Shown here in pieces: positions 29,791-40,681 of a DNA stretch of 49,576 bases. The notes under the pieces were generated by a model that had not been told where the DNA came from, ran no database searches, and saw only the letters and a list, made by a program, of their open reading frames with translations. This DNA comes from Granulicoccus phenolivorans DSM 17626 = NBRC 107789 = JCM 15570 (lineage in GTDB: Bacteria > Actinomycetota > Actinomycetes > Propionibacteriales > Propionibacteriaceae). The stretch is taken from positions 1-49,576 of the forward strand of contig NZ_AUHH01000032.1 in NCBI RefSeq assembly GCF_000423085.1. The letters are read 5' to 3'. Positions within the stretch are counted from its first letter, which is position 1; each line of letters starts with the position of its first letter. A program made the translations under genes and the position numbers.

Positions 29791-31170
<1,380 letters not shown>

Positions 31171-31265
31171 CTATACCCAGAATTCAGCGACCATTACCAG
31201 TTTGGCTTCCGCGGTGCCATCAACCCGTACGCCGGCCCCGTAGGCGCGCACCCCGGACATGCGGG

Positions 31266-31305
31266 AACCCCGGCCCTCCCGCGACGAATCGGGAGGGCCG
31301 GGGTT
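31266..31305 (-). terminator. 16-bp hairpin terminator after aceA
   Basis: The 16 bases from 31266 to 31281 (starting AACCCCGG) pair perfectly with 31290-31305 (ending CCGGGGTT) around an 8-nt loop. It lies 38 bp after the aceA stop and 138 bp before the gdhA start, both on the minus strand. There is no U-tract, but the stem is exceptionally stable. Confidence 0.75.
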
Positions 31306-31342
31306 GTCCGGGGGACCTGGTCGCACCCGGTCGGGTGAGGAA

Positions 31343-32938
31343 TCAGGCGAACTGGTTCATCGTGTTGTCCTTGCCACCGGCCTTGAGCGCGGCGTCACCG
31401 GCGAAGTACTCCTTGTGGTTGTCGCCCATGTCGCTGCCGGCCATGTTCTGGTGCTTCACGGTGGCGATGCCCTCGCGGATCTCGCGACGCTGCACGTCGC
31501 GGACGTAGGTGAGCATGCCCTCCTCGCTGAAGTACCCCTTGGCCAGGTTGTCGGTGGACAGCGCGGCGGTGTGGTAGGTCGGCAGGGTGATCAGGTGGTG
31601 GAAGATGCCGGCGCGGGCCGAAGCGTCCTTCTGGAAGGTACGGATCTTCTCATCGGCCAGCTGGGCCAGTTCGGTGTCGTCGTACTCCACGCTCATCAGC
31701 TTGTCGCGGTCGTACGCCGAGACGTCCTTGCCCTGCTCGACCAGCAGGTCGTACGCCTGCTGGCGGAAGTTGAGGGTCCAGTTGAACGACGGGCTGTTGT
31801 TGTAGACCAGCTTGGCGTTCGGAACCTCTTCGCGGATCTTGTCGACCATCTCGGCGATCTGCTCGACGTGCGGCTTCTCGGTCTCGATCCACAGCAGGTC
31901 GGCACCGTGGCGCAGCGAGGTGACACAGTCGAGCACGACCCGGTCGACGCCGGTGCCCTTGCGGAACTGGTACAGGTTGCTGGCCAGACGCTTCGGGCGC
32001 AGCAGCTTGCCCTCGCGCTTGATGACGACATCGCCGTTGCCGAGGTCGGCCTCGGAGATCTCCTCGACGTCCAGGAAGGAGTTGTACTGGTCGCCCAGGT
32101 CACCCGGGGTGGTCGAGACGGCCAGCTTCTGGGTCAGACCGGCGCCCAGCGAGTCGGTGCGGGCGACGATCACGCCGTTGTCGATCCCCAGTTCGAGGAA
32201 CGCGTAGCGGACCGCGTTCAGCTTGGCGATGAAGTCCTCGTGCGGCACGGTGACCTTGCCGTCCTGGTGGCCACACTGCTTCTCGTCGGAGACCTGGTTC
32301 TCGATCTGGATGGCGCAGGCGCCGGCCTCGATCATCTTCTTGGCCAGTAGGTAGGTCGCCTCGGGGTTACCGAAACCGGCGTCGATGTCGGCGATGATTG
32401 GCACGACGTGGGTCTCGAAGTTGTCGATCTGCGAGGTCAGGAACTCCACGGCGGTCTGGTCGCCGGCGGCGCGGGCGTCATCCAGCTGGGAGAACAGCAG
32501 ATCCAGTTCGCGGGCATCGGCCTGGCGCAGGAAGGTGTAGAGCTCCTCGATCAGCGCCGGAACCGCGGTCTTCTCGTGCATCGACTGGTCGGGCAGCGGA
32601 CCGAACTCCGAGCGCAGCGCCGCCACCATCCAGCCGGACAGGTAGAGGTAGCGCTTGTTGGTGGACTTGAGGTGCTTCTTGATCGAGATCAGCTTCTGCT
32701 GGCCGATGAAACCGTGCCAGACACCGAGCGACTGCGTGTAGACCGAGGAGTCGGCGTCGTATTCCGCCATGTCGCGGCGCATGATGTCGGCGGTGTACTG
32801 AGCGATCTCCAGGCCCGTCCGGAACCGGTTCTGGGCGCGCATCCGGGCAACATACTCGGGGTTGATCGCATCCCAGCCGGAGCCATTGGTTTCCTTCAGG
32901 GCCTGCACGGCCTCGACGTCATTCTGGAACGCAGTCAT
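31343..32938 (-). CDS. aceA: isocitrate lyase, long form of Pseudomonas type
   Basis: Splits isocitrate into succinate and glyoxylate, the first glyoxylate-shunt step, needed for growth on acetate or fatty acids. The protein has 531 residues. The active-site loop reads KQCGHQ at 220-225, where E. coli and mycobacterial Icl1 have KKCGHL; the 531-residue length and the Gln variants recall the Pseudomonas aeruginosa class rather than the 428-residue Icl1 or the larger Icl2. The catalytic Cys, Gly and His remain, and other core motifs (PIIADIDAGFGNPEATY, NNSPSFNWTLNF) are intact. AAGGAC precedes the ATG. No malate synthase is in the window. Confidence 0.93.
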   Translation of the reverse strand: MTAFQNDVEAVQALKETNGSGWDAINPEYVARMRAQNRFRTGLEIAQYTADIMRRDMAEYDADSSVYTQSLGVWHGFIGQQKLISIKKHLKSTNKRYLYLSGWMVAALRSEFGPLPDQSMHEKTAVPALIEELYTFLRQADARELDLLFSQLDDARAAGDQTAVEFLTSQIDNFETHVVPIIADIDAGFGNPEATYLLAKKMIEAGACAIQIENQVSDEKQCGHQDGKVTVPHEDFIAKLNAVRYAFLELGIDNGVIVARTDSLGAGLTQKLAVSTTPGDLGDQYNSFLDVEEISEADLGNGDVVIKREGKLLRPKRLASNLYQFRKGTGVDRVVLDCVTSLRHGADLLWIETEKPHVEQIAEMVDKIREEVPNAKLVYNNSPSFNWTLNFRQQAYDLLVEQGKDVSAYDRDKLMSVEYDDTELAQLADEKIRTFQKDASARAGIFHHLITLPTYHTAALSTDNLAKGYFSEEGMLTYVRDVQRREIREGIATVKHQNMAGSDMGDNHKEYFAGDAALKAGGKDNTMNQFA

Positions 32939-33033
32939 GGTGTGTCCTTCGTGTGGGAGCTGCTTGCTGTCTCCACCAGTGTCGCCACAATTGCGCCGGG
33001 TTACCCTCGGATGACACTGTGAAGAAACGCAAA

Positions 33034-33052
33034 ATTTCCCACTGGAGGAAAT
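33034..33052. promoter_or_regulatory. inverted repeat upstream of aceA, possible operator
   Basis: ATTTCC at 33034-33039 and GGAAAT at 33047-33052 form a perfect inverted repeat with a 7-bp spacer, about 100 bp upstream of the aceA start in a stretch of locally low GC. Next to it is a GAAA..TTTGCG..TTTC-like sequence. Glyoxylate-shunt genes are commonly regulated, but no regulator can be named from this. Confidence 0.35.
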
Positions 33053-33116
33053 CGGCCGCCTTTCCGGGGCCGGACGCGGTCGATGGCGACCTCCGTCACC
33101 GATCTTCCCACGGCCT

Positions 33117-33782
33117 TCAACCTTCGGCGGTCACCACCGCCCGGTCGCCAGCAGCGATCCGGGGACGTCCGGGGAGCGCAGCCGCCACCAGGGCCGCCAC
33201 GGCCGCGGGCGCGAAGTACCAGCCGACCGAGGCGGACGCGACAACCGCGAAGCCGGTCAGCACGAGCGCCCCCGGGACGGCGAACAGTCGCCAGTGACTG
33301 CGGGTGCGTCGCCAGAGCCCCGCGAGCAGCGGGATCGCGGCGGCGGCGAGCGGGATGAGGAACGGAACAAGGATGCCCGGGCCGTACTGCGGCAGCAGGT
33401 AGGTGCTGCGGACCCGGCCGGAGCCGTCGACGCTCACGCCACCGGGCAGCAGGAATGCGACCAGGATGCCGGCCACCACCAACGCCAGGGCGATCAACTG
33501 CACCACCCGAGCCGGGGTCAGGAACGGCGGCTCCGCCCGGCGCCCGGTCCGGTCCTCATAAGCCTGCAGATACGGCCCGGCAACAGTTCGCGGCGAGCCG
33601 GTGTCACGAATGGCCTCAGATGCCGATGCACCCTTCGCGATGGACTCCCGGAGATGATCCTCGACGGCGGCGCGCGCATCCCGACGATCCGACCGAGGGA
33701 TCGTCGCCAACTCCGCCTCCACTGAATGCAGATACGCGGACACCGACGCGCCCAGCACCTGACTGTCAGCCCTGCCCTCCAT
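33117..33782 (-). CDS. HAAS-domain membrane protein (DUF1700-like), PadR partner
   Basis: About 221 residues. The first 80 are a helical HAAS-type domain (VSAYLHSVEAELATIPRSDR, then DHLRESIAKGASASEAIRDTGSPR), followed by four likely membrane helices. Proteins of this type are usually encoded next to a PadR regulator and are thought to transmit its output at the membrane. The coding start overlaps the padR 3' end. The ATG at 33782 has GGAAG five bases upstream and is preferred to one at 33785 and to an upstream ATG at 33809 without a ribosome binding site. The substrate or signal is unknown. Confidence 0.75.
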   Translation of the reverse strand: MEGRADSQVLGASVSAYLHSVEAELATIPRSDRRDARAAVEDHLRESIAKGASASEAIRDTGSPRTVAGPYLQAYEDRTGRRAEPPFLTPARVVQLIALALVVAGILVAFLLPGGVSVDGSGRVRSTYLLPQYGPGILVPFLIPLAAAAIPLLAGLWRRTRSHWRLFAVPGALVLTGFAVVASASVGWYFAPAAVAALVAAALPGRPRIAAGDRAVVTAEG

Positions 33783-34110
33783 CATGACTTCCAATCGTTT
33801 TGTCGACATTGTTTCGAAACTCGCCCCACACTCCGCGGAATGCGTTCAGTCGCGCGTACCCCTCGCCAGTCAGCGCGTAGTACTTTCGCCGGCGACCACT
33901 CTCGCTTTGCTGCCAGCGCGTGGACACCAACCCCTCGCGATGCAACCGGTTCAGCAGCGGGTACAACGTCCCCTCGCCTGCGATGAGACCCCGCTCACTG
34001 AGCACTTTGGAGATCTCCCAGCCATAGGCCTCTCCACCATCAAGGATCCCCAGCACACAGAACTCTGCAATGCCGCGACGAAGACTATCCAAAGGGCCAC
34101 TTAGTACCAT
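33766..34110 (-). CDS. PadR-family transcriptional regulator
   Basis: A 114-residue regulator with the PadR winged helix: EFCVLGILDGGEAYGWEISK, then GEGTLYPLLNRLHREGLV and the wing SGRRRKYYALTGEG. The C-terminal helix for dimerisation is short, so it is the small PadR-s2 type. It overlaps the HAAS-domain gene downstream by 17 bp and is therefore translationally coupled. The upstream gap toward the frameshifted secreted-protein gene is visibly richer in A and T and may hold its operator, but I could not define one. Confidence 0.86.
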   Translation of the reverse strand: MVLSGPLDSLRRGIAEFCVLGILDGGEAYGWEISKVLSERGLIAGEGTLYPLLNRLHREGLVSTRWQQSESGRRRKYYALTGEGYARLNAFRGVWGEFRNNVDKTIGSHDGGQG

Positions 34111-34286
34111 GCTTTACACAGTATGACTCCACGAACCACCGAGGGACAAGACTCAGAAGCATAGACGGCCCACGAAAGTACGCTCCGAATCATTTACCTT
34201 GCGCCACAAAGTATATCGGCCTAGGGTGATCACGCCCCCAAAGTCGAACGGCACCTTCAGCGGGATTTTCCCGGAAAGGACTCCAG

Positions 34287-35091
34287 ATGTATCGAACAAA
34301 GAGGTTCGCGGGCTTGGGCCTGGTCTGCCTGCTGGTTCTCAGCGGACTTTCGGTCGCGCACCCCCCCCATCGCAGCAGCCGAAGAGGTCCCCAAGACTGT
34401 CGAGCAGACGTACACCGACGAGGCAGGCGTTATTCACTACAAGTTCGACGCGAACGCCCTCCCAGGGGCTGAGACTGTAAGGTACGAATCGGCTCGCTCC
34501 CAGAACAGGGAGGACCGATGCCCCCTCCACGCGTCAGGGGCAGGAGCCCCGGGGAAGGGGCCTCGTGTGACCATTGCTGTCGAGACCACCTTCAACCCAA
34601 GCACTTGCGAGCGCTCTATGGCGGTCGCTACCTATCCGCTTGCGGAGACGCCCGGGACCGCATGGGCTCTGGCCCGGGGACCAGCCGCTTCACGCGAGCC
34701 GGTCGTGGTTCCCTCAGCGGATGGTGATTGGTACGTACGCCTCAACGCGTTTGTGCGCGACCCTGTGGACATCCACGTCAGTGAGGCAAGAGCCGACTTC
34801 CTTTGGAATTCGTCCGGGCCCGTTGCATGGTGGAACGATCGCTCGTGGTATTCGTACACCGGCTGGTACGAGACGGCCTATTGGGTGGGCAACTCCGCCA
34901 CGGGAGCCAACACCACAGGCCACTATCAGAATGAGGCATTCTGCATTCCCTGGGAGAGCACCTTCAGCAGGCACTGGGAAACCCGCACAAGTGGGTGGAC
35001 CAGCGGTCACTGGGAGTGGAGCTACTCGATGGGCAAGTGGGGAGACTGCTCGGACCTTCTCAGCTACGGGTACTGGACAGTCACGCCTTGA
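34287..35091 (+). pseudogene. secreted Trp/Tyr-rich protein, frameshifted in a C8 tract
   Basis: The first 24 codons give a signal peptide (MYRTKRFAGLGLVCLLVLSG). A run of eight C at 34361-34368 then puts the gene out of frame. With seven C the frame continues through PPIAAA, an ideal signal-peptidase site, into EEVPKTVEQTYTDEAG and on to a stop at 35091, giving about 267 residues. The mature part is rich in Trp, Tyr, Ser and Gly (DFLWNSSGPVAWWNDRSWYS) with two Cys near the end. No family is recognised. GC content is visibly lower than in its neighbours, which suggests transfer. The shift could be a decayed gene, a phase-variation tract, or a homopolymer sequencing error. Confidence 0.7.
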
Positions 35092-35143
35092 TCATCGCGG
35101 GGACTTCCAAAATCTAATCACCGGACTTGAGCAACGCGGCCAG

Positions 35144-35172
35144 CCCGGTCACCACCGCTCACGGTGGCCGGG
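35144..35172. terminator. hairpin between convergent genes
   Basis: CCCGG at 35144 pairs with CCGGG at 35168-35172, with an inner CCACCG/CGGTGG stem around a CTCA loop. It lies between the frameshifted secreted-protein gene and rlmN, which converge. Confidence 0.5.
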
Positions 35173-35178
35173 CAGTGA

Positions 35179-35199
35179 CCCCTGCAGCAGGGGACTTTT
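35179..35199 (+). terminator. hairpin followed by a T-run
   Basis: CCCCTG (35179-35184) pairs with CAGGGG (35188-35193) around a CAG loop, followed by ACTTTTG. It is a probable intrinsic terminator for the plus-strand secreted-protein gene. Confidence 0.5.
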
Positions 35200-35234
35200 G
35201 TCTTACCCACCGGCGAGACTACTTCGGGCACGCG

Positions 35235-36389
35235 TCAGCGCTCCGTGGCTGCCAACTGTCCGCAGGCGCCGTCGATCTCGCGGCCGCGGGTGTCGCGTAC
35301 GGTCACCGGGACGCCGTGGGCCTCCAACCGACGGACGAACTCGCGCTCATCGGCCGGGTCGGACGCGGTCCATTTCGAGCCGGGGGTCGGGTTGAGCGGG
35401 ATCAGGTTCACATGGACCCAGCCCCAGTCGCCGCGCTTCTTCAGTTCCTTGGCCAGCAGGTCGGCCCGCCAGGCCTGATCGTTGATCTGCCGGATCAGGG
35501 CGTACTCGATGGAGACCCGGCGCTTGGTGACCCGGGCGTACTCCCAGGCGGCGTCGAGGACCTCGGCGACCTTGTAGCGCTGGTTGATCGGCACGATCTC
35601 ATCGCGCAGTTCGTCGTCGGGGGCGTGCAGGCTGAGCGCCAGGGTGACCGGTACGCCCTCGGTGGCGAGCTGGTGCATCCGCGGCACCAGACCGACGGTG
35701 GACACGGTGATCCCGCGGGCGGAGATGCCCAGCCCGTCCGGCTCGGGCGCGTTCAGCGTACGCACGGCGGCGACCACGGCGTTGTAGTTGTGCAGCGGTT
35801 CGCCCATCCCCATGAACACGATGTTGCTCACCCTGCCGGTACCCCCGGCGATCTCGCCGCGGGCCAGCCGGCGGGCGCCGTCGACGACCTGGGAGACGAT
35901 CTCGGCGGCCGACATGCTGCGCTGCAGCCCGCCCTGGCCGGTGGCGCAGAAGGGGCAGTTCATCCCGCAGCCGGCCTGGGAGGAGACGCACATCGTGACG
36001 CGGCCGGGATAGCGCATCAGCACCGACTCGACCAGCGCGCCGTCGAACAGCCGCCACAGTGTCTTGACCGTCGTCCCCTTGTCCGCGGTCTGTTCCCGGA
36101 CCGAGGTCAGCAGCGGCGGGAACAACTGTGCGTGCAGCGCTTCCCGCTGCGCGGCCGGCAGATCGGTCCACTCATCCGGGTCGTCGGTGAGCCGTTCGAA
36201 CCAGTGCTTGGACAGTTGCTTGGCCCGGAACGCGGGCAGGCCGGCGGCGACCACGGCCTCCTTGCGGGCCTCGGGGGTGAGATCGGCCCAGTGCTGCGGC
36301 GGCTTGCCGCGCCGAGAGGGAGCCAGCAGGGGCAGCAGAGGGCTCACCCCGTCGGCCGCCGTGGCGCTCGCCAGATCGATCTCACTCAT
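35235..36389 (-). CDS. rlmN: dual-specificity RNA methyltransferase RlmN
   Basis: Radical-SAM enzyme that methylates C2 of A2503 in 23S rRNA and A37 in some tRNAs. The 384-residue protein has the CxxxCxxC cluster motif as [11 protein letters not shown], the N-terminal accessory domain ([24 protein letters not shown] region), [19 protein letters not shown], and the C-terminal Cys in the DIDGACGQL segment that forms the methyl-protein intermediate. It starts one base after the cdsA stop on the same strand, so it is cotranscribed. It ends the conserved rpsB-to-rlmN block. Confidence 0.96.
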   Translation of the reverse strand: MSEIDLASATAADGVSPLLPLLAPSRRGKPPQHWADLTPEARKEAVVAAGLPAFRAKQLSKHWFERLTDDPDEWTDLPAAQREALHAQLFPPLLTSVREQTADKGTTVKTLWRLFDGALVESVLMRYPGRVTMCVSSQAGCGMNCPFCATGQGGLQRSMSAAEIVSQVVDGARRLARGEIAGGTGRVSNIVFMGMGEPLHNYNAVVAAVRTLNAPEPDGLGISARGITVSTVGLVPRMHQLATEGVPVTLALSLHAPDDELRDEIVPINQRYKVAEVLDAAWEYARVTKRRVSIEYALIRQINDQAWRADLLAKELKKRGDWGWVHVNLIPLNPTPGSKWTASDPADEREFVRRLEAHGVPVTVRDTRGREIDGACGQLAATER

Positions 36390-36390
36390 C

Positions 36391-37260
36391 TCAGCCTCCG
36401 GGAATCAGCAGGAACATGGTCAGCCAGGCCACCGGGCAGGCCGCCAGCAAGGAGTCGAGCCGATCCATCACGCCGCCGTGTCCCGGCAGCACCGATCCCA
36501 TGTCCTTCAGGCCCACATCGCGCTTGATCAGCGACTCGATCAGGTCTCCGCAGACACCGGCGATCACCACGACCACTCCGAGAATCAGCCCGACCCACCA
36601 CGCTACCCCGAGGACCCAAATCGCCAGCACGATCGCGGTGGCGATGCCGAGCGCGAATGATCCGGCCAGCCCTTCCCAGGTCTTCTTCGGGGAGATGGTC
36701 GGGGCCATCTTGTGCTTGCCGAACAGGACGCCGAAGAGGTAGCCCCCGGTGTCGCCGGCGATCACGATCAGGATGTAGGTGAGGACCCGGCCCGCCCCGT
36801 TGTCCCCGGCCACCAGCAGCCCGACGAAGGACCCCAGGACCGGGATGTACCCGAGAATGAACATGCTCGCGGCCGCATCGCGGACGTAGCCGTGCGCTCC
36901 CCCGGGCATCCGCCAGATCAGACACACCAGCGCGGTGAGGCCGATCAGCGACAACGTGATCGTGGACGGGTTCAGATCCACCAGGTGGAACTTCGACACC
37001 AGGTAGCTGGAGGACACGATCAGGATCGTCCCCACGGCCAGGGGCCACAGGGCAGGACGCATCTCCACCTGCCGCAGCGCTTGGGCGACTTCGTGCACCC
37101 CGAAGGTCAGCAGAACCGCAACCAGGAGCACGAAGGCCCAGTGCGCCCACAGCAGGGAGACCGCCATCAGGCCGAGCAGAACCACCGCAACCAAGATCGC
37201 CGCAGGAAGATCGCGACCGGGGCTGCGGCGGTGCGGGGCCTGCGCAGTGGGCTCGGACAT
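36391..37260 (-). CDS. cdsA: phosphatidate cytidylyltransferase
   Basis: Makes CDP-diacylglycerol from CTP and phosphatidic acid, the branch point of phospholipid synthesis, in the cytoplasmic membrane. The 289-residue protein has about eight membrane helices and the CDS signature near the C-terminus ([20 protein letters not shown], then DRLDS), with [16 protein letters not shown] and SPKKTWEGL before it. The ATG overlaps the frr stop (ATGA), indicating coupling. Confidence 0.95.
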   Translation of the reverse strand: MSEPTAQAPHRRSPGRDLPAAILVAVVLLGLMAVSLLWAHWAFVLLVAVLLTFGVHEVAQALRQVEMRPALWPLAVGTILIVSSSYLVSKFHLVDLNPSTITLSLIGLTALVCLIWRMPGGAHGYVRDAAASMFILGYIPVLGSFVGLLVAGDNGAGRVLTYILIVIAGDTGGYLFGVLFGKHKMAPTISPKKTWEGLAGSFALGIATAIVLAIWVLGVAWWVGLILGVVVVIAGVCGDLIESLIKRDVGLKDMGSVLPGHGGVMDRLDSLLAACPVAWLTMFLLIPGG

Positions 37261-37817
37261 CAGATCTCGAGCAGCTCACTTTCCTTGTTCTTGAGCACCT
37301 CGTCGATCTGGTCGACGCGCTTCTTGGTGATGTCCTCCAGCTGCTTCTCGGCGCGGGCCACCTCGTCCTCGCCCGCTTCCTTGTCCTTGACCAGCTTGTC
37401 CAGGCCGTCCTTGGCGTGGCGGCGGACGTTGCGGATCGAGACCTTCGCGTCCTCGGCCTTGGTCTTGGCCAGCTTGGTGTACTCCTTGCGCCGCTGCTCG
37501 GTGAGCTCGGGCAGGCTGCACCGGATGATCGTGCCGTCGATGGCCGGGTTCACGCCCAGGTCGGAGTCGCGAATCGCCTTCTCGATCGAGTGCAGGGTGG
37601 ACTTGTCGAAGGGGGTGATCACCACCATCCGCGCATCGGCCACCTGGACGCTGGCGATCTGCTGGATGGGCATCGCCTGCCCGTACGCCTCGGCCATCAG
37701 GCTGTTGAACATGCCGGGGTGAGCACGACCGGTCCGGATGCCGGCGAACTCGTCCTTGGTGTGCGCCACCGCGGCGTCCATCTTCTCTTCGGCTTCGGCC
37801 AGAATGTCGGCGATCAC
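37260..37817 (-). CDS. frr: ribosome recycling factor
   Basis: Splits the post-termination ribosome with EF-G. A 185-residue protein with the full RRF sequence: the three-helix bundle (MDAAVAHTKDEFAGIRTGRA at the start, then RRHAKDGLDKLVKDKEAGED) and the beta domain. The start is GTG with AAGGA upstream. It follows pyrH by 57 bp and overlaps cdsA. Confidence 0.97.
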   Translation of the reverse strand: MIADILAEAEEKMDAAVAHTKDEFAGIRTGRAHPGMFNSLMAEAYGQAMPIQQIASVQVADARMVVITPFDKSTLHSIEKAIRDSDLGVNPAIDGTIIRCSLPELTEQRRKEYTKLAKTKAEDAKVSIRNVRRHAKDGLDKLVKDKEAGEDEVARAEKQLEDITKKRVDQIDEVLKNKESELLEI

Positions 37818-37874
37818 GTGATCGATCCTTCCCTAGGTGCCAGCGGGGCTGGCGCGAACTGTGGTTGTGCCGCC

Positions 37875-38585
37875 TCAGGCGTGCACAGTCGTACCGATCT
37901 TCTCACCCGCGACGACCCGGGCAATATTGCCCTCGGTGTCCAGGGAGAAGAAGATCATCGGCAGTTTGTAGTCGCGGGCCATCGAGATGGCGGTCGCGTC
38001 GGCGACCTTGAGGTCACGGGTGAGGTATTCGTCGTAGGAGATCGCGTCGAACTTCTTCGCCCCGGGCACCAGTTTCGGGTCGGCGTCGTACACCCCGTCG
38101 GTCCCCTGCTTGCCCATCAGCAGCACGTCGGCCTTGATCTCCAGGGCACGCTGGGCGGCCACGGTGTCGGTGGAGAAATAGGGCATCCCGGAACCGGCGC
38201 CGAAGATGACCACGCGGCCCTTCTCCATGTGCCGTTCGGCGCGCCGCGGAATATAGGGTTCGGCGACCTGCTGCATCTGGATCGCGCTCTGCACCCGGGT
38301 CGGGATGCCGGCCTTCTCGGTGAAGTCCTGCAGCACCAGCGCATTCATCACGGTACCGAGCATGCCGACGTAGTCGGCCCGGTCCCGGTCCATCCCGCGC
38401 TGCTGCAGTTCCGCGCCGCGGAAGAAGTTCCCGCCGCCCACGACCACCGCCACCTGGACCCCGCCGTTGACCACACCGGCGATCTGGCGGGCGATGCTGG
38501 CCACGACATCCGGATCGACACCGACCTTGCCACCTCCGAAAACCTCTCCGGACAGTTTCAGTAGGACGCGGCGGTAGGGGGCCAT
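37875..38585 (-). CDS. pyrH: UMP kinase
   Basis: Phosphorylates UMP to UDP in pyrimidine synthesis; bacterial hexameric type of the amino-acid-kinase fold. The 236-residue protein has [11 protein letters not shown], the glycine-rich [31 protein letters not shown] and the C-terminal [10 protein letters not shown] nucleotide site. The ATG at 38585 is chosen because family similarity begins there and AGGAGA is upstream; the longer open frame has no support. A hairpin separates it from tsf. Confidence 0.96.
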   Translation of the reverse strand: MAPYRRVLLKLSGEVFGGGKVGVDPDVVASIARQIAGVVNGGVQVAVVVGGGNFFRGAELQQRGMDRDRADYVGMLGTVMNALVLQDFTEKAGIPTRVQSAIQMQQVAEPYIPRRAERHMEKGRVVIFGAGSGMPYFSTDTVAAQRALEIKADVLLMGKQGTDGVYDADPKLVPGAKKFDAISYDEYLTRDLKVADATAISMARDYKLPMIFFSLDTEGNIARVVAGEKIGTTVHA

Positions 38586-38700
38586 GCGGTCTCCTCGGTT
38601 GGGTTCTGTGTCGAACCAATCAAACCGTACGCCGGCCCACCCGCGGCACCGACCCACCCATATGGGATACCGACGAGCGGGCGGGCGCCGGAAAAGCGAC

Positions 38701-38730
38701 GGGCCCGCGCCACCGAAGTGACGCGGGCCC
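38701..38730 (-). terminator. intrinsic terminator after tsf
   Basis: GGGCCCGCG (38701-38709) pairs with CGCGGGCCC (38722-38730), with an extended inner stem around a UUCG-type loop on the minus strand. Four U follow on the minus strand (AAAA at 38692-38695). It would end the rpsB-tsf transcript 25 bp after the tsf stop. Confidence 0.85.
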
Positions 38731-38754
38731 ACCTGCTGCGGGAAATCCGACCGA

Positions 38755-39570
38755 TCAGGCGCCGGCCTCGAAGCGGGCGAACTCCTTGACGGTCAGCCCG
38801 GCCTCCTTGAGCTGCTGGCCGACCGACTTCTTGTCCTCGGAGATCGAATCCTGATCGACCAGGCAGACCTCCTTGAAGTACGCGTTGACCCGGCCCTCGA
38901 CGATCTTGGGCAGCGCCTTCTCCGGCTTGCCCTCCTCGCGGGACTTGTCCTCGGCGACCTGACGCTCGTGCTCGACGACGTCGGCCGGAACGGTGTCGCG
39001 GTCGAGGAACTGCGGCTTCATCGAGGCGATCTGCAGCGCCACCGAGTGGATCGCAGAGTCGTTGTCACCCTCGTAGGAGACCAGCACGCCGACCTGCGGG
39101 GGCAGGTCGGACGCGCGCTTGTGCAGGTAGACCTTGGTCTTGCCGTCGTAGTAGACGGCATCCTTCAGTTCCAGCTTCTCGCCGATCACCGCGGCCAGGT
39201 CGGCCACGGCCTCCTCGACGGTCTTGCCCGAGGGGAGCTTGGCCGCCTTCGCGGCCTCCACCCCGTTGGCCTTGGCGTCGTTGACGGCCTTCGCGATCTC
39301 GTCGGCCAGGTCGATGAACTCCTGGTTCTTGGCGACGAAGTCGGTCTCCGAGCCGAGCTGGATCAGCGCGTTCCCGGCATTGGCCACCAGACCGTTGCCG
39401 GCGTCCCGCTCAGCGCGCTTGGCGGCCTTGGCCAGACCGGTGACACGCAGAATGTCGACCGCCTTGTCGAAGTCGCCGTCCGCTTCGGTCAGCGCCTTCT
39501 TGGCGTCCATCATTCCGGCGCCGGTGGCGTCCCGGAGCTTCTTCACGTCGGCTGCAGCAAACGATGCCAT
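38755..39570 (-). CDS. tsf: elongation factor Ts
   Basis: Nucleotide exchange factor for EF-Tu. The 271-residue protein has the N-terminal UBA-like module ([20 protein letters not shown]), the [10 protein letters not shown] contact region that inserts next to the EF-Tu nucleotide site, and two core subdomains. It begins 60 bp after rpsB, the usual partner, and is followed by a strong terminator. Confidence 0.97.
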   Translation of the reverse strand: MASFAAADVKKLRDATGAGMMDAKKALTEADGDFDKAVDILRVTGLAKAAKRAERDAGNGLVANAGNALIQLGSETDFVAKNQEFIDLADEIAKAVNDAKANGVEAAKAAKLPSGKTVEEAVADLAAVIGEKLELKDAVYYDGKTKVYLHKRASDLPPQVGVLVSYEGDNDSAIHSVALQIASMKPQFLDRDTVPADVVEHERQVAEDKSREEGKPEKALPKIVEGRVNAYFKEVCLVDQDSISEDKKSVGQQLKEAGLTVKEFARFEAGA

Positions 39571-39630
39571 GTGGGATTTCCCTGTCTCTCGCGATTGACT
39601 GGTGGGATTCTTGGAGGTCGGTCGACCGCG

Positions 39631-40560
39631 TCACTGTGCGGCGGGAGCGTCCTGAGCCGGAGCGTCCGCAGCGACGTTAGCAGCCGGAGCGGTGGGGACC
39701 GGCGCAGCGGCCGGAGTCGCGTCGGCGGCCGGGGTCGCGTCGGCGGCAGGCGTCGCGTCGGCGGCGGACTCCGCGGCCGGGCTCTGGCCGGCCTCCAGGA
39801 GCTCGCGCTCCCAGTCGGGCATCGGCTCGGACTCCGGGGTCGCGGTCTGGCCCTGACCGGTGTGCCCGGCCGAGCGCTCCAGCAGACCGGCGGCGACGGC
39901 ATCGGCGATCACCCGGGTCAGCAGGGTGACCGAGCGGATCGCGTCGTCGTTGCCCGGGATCGGGAAGTCGACCTCGTCGGGGTCACAGTTGGTGTCCAGG
40001 ATCGCGATGACCGGGATCTTCAGCTTGCGCGACTCGTCGACGGCCAGGTGTTCCTTCTTGGTGTCGACGATCCACACGGCCTGCGGGATGCGCGGCATCT
40101 CGCGGATACCGCCGAGGTCCTTCTCCAGCTTCTCCTTCTCCCGACGCAGCATCAGGAGTTCCTTCTTGGTCAGACCGGATCCGGCGACCTTGTCGAAGTC
40201 CATCGCTTCCAGTTCCTTGAGGCGGGTGATCCGCTTGGAGATGGTCTGGAAGTTGGTCAGCATGCCACCGAGCCAGCGCTGGTTGACGTAGGGCATGCCG
40301 ACGCGGGTGGCCTGCTCGGCGATGGCCTCCTGGGCCTGCTTCTTGGTGCCCACGAACAGGACCTGTCCGCCCTTGGCGACGGTCTGCTTGACGAACGCGT
40401 ACGCCTGGTCGATGTAGGTCAGCGACTGGTGCAGGTCGATGATGTAGATGCCGTTGCGCTCGGTGAAGATGAAGCGCTTCATCTTCGGGTTCCACCGGCG
40501 GGTCTGGTGCCCGAAGTGAACGCCGGACTCGAGCAACTGGCGTGCGGTAACGACGGCCAT
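39631..40560 (-). CDS. rpsB: ribosomal protein S2 with Ala/Pro-rich tail
   Basis: Small-subunit protein S2. The core ([20 protein letters not shown], then [16 protein letters not shown] and [12 protein letters not shown]) is complete. After about residue 255 there is a low-complexity tail with three ADATPA repeats followed by Ala/Pro-rich sequence, bringing the protein to 309 residues, longer than the usual 240-280 but not rare in actinomycetes. The ATG at 40560 follows AAGGAGG. A structured leader lies upstream. Confidence 0.97.
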   Translation of the reverse strand: MAVVTARQLLESGVHFGHQTRRWNPKMKRFIFTERNGIYIIDLHQSLTYIDQAYAFVKQTVAKGGQVLFVGTKKQAQEAIAEQATRVGMPYVNQRWLGGMLTNFQTISKRITRLKELEAMDFDKVAGSGLTKKELLMLRREKEKLEKDLGGIREMPRIPQAVWIVDTKKEHLAVDESRKLKIPVIAILDTNCDPDEVDFPIPGNDDAIRSVTLLTRVIADAVAAGLLERSAGHTGQGQTATPESEPMPDWERELLEAGQSPAAESAADATPAADATPAADATPAAAPVPTAPAANVAADAPAQDAPAAQ

Positions 40561-40610
40561 GGCCGTTCCTCCTTGTGGCGCCGCGCAGGGCGGAGCCGAT
40601 CGGTTGTGCC

Positions 40611-40681
40611 GGTGCCGACCTTCGGCACCGCCTGATGCAGTGTGGGAGAGCAACCGGCAAAGCCGGACCGTAAGCTCCCAC
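40611..40681 (-). promoter_or_regulatory. structured 5' leader of rpsB (possible ribosomal-protein leader)
   Basis: This 312-bp gene-free stretch (40561-40872) holds two strong hairpins upstream of rpsB. GGTGCCGA (40611-40618) pairs with TCGGCACC (40622-40629). GTGGGAG (40642-40648) pairs with CTCCCAC (40675-40681) and encloses a CCGGC-AAA-GCCGG stem (40654-40666). Both are on the transcript between promoter and ribosome binding site. Autogenous control by S2 is a plausible inference. Beyond 40690, toward the M23 gene, I see only the two divergent promoter regions. Confidence 0.5.

Noticed and set aside
34199-34480. 93-codon frame overlapping the start of the frameshifted secreted-protein gene
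   Set aside because: It begins before the signal-peptide ATG, has no ribosome binding site and does not give a signal sequence or domain.
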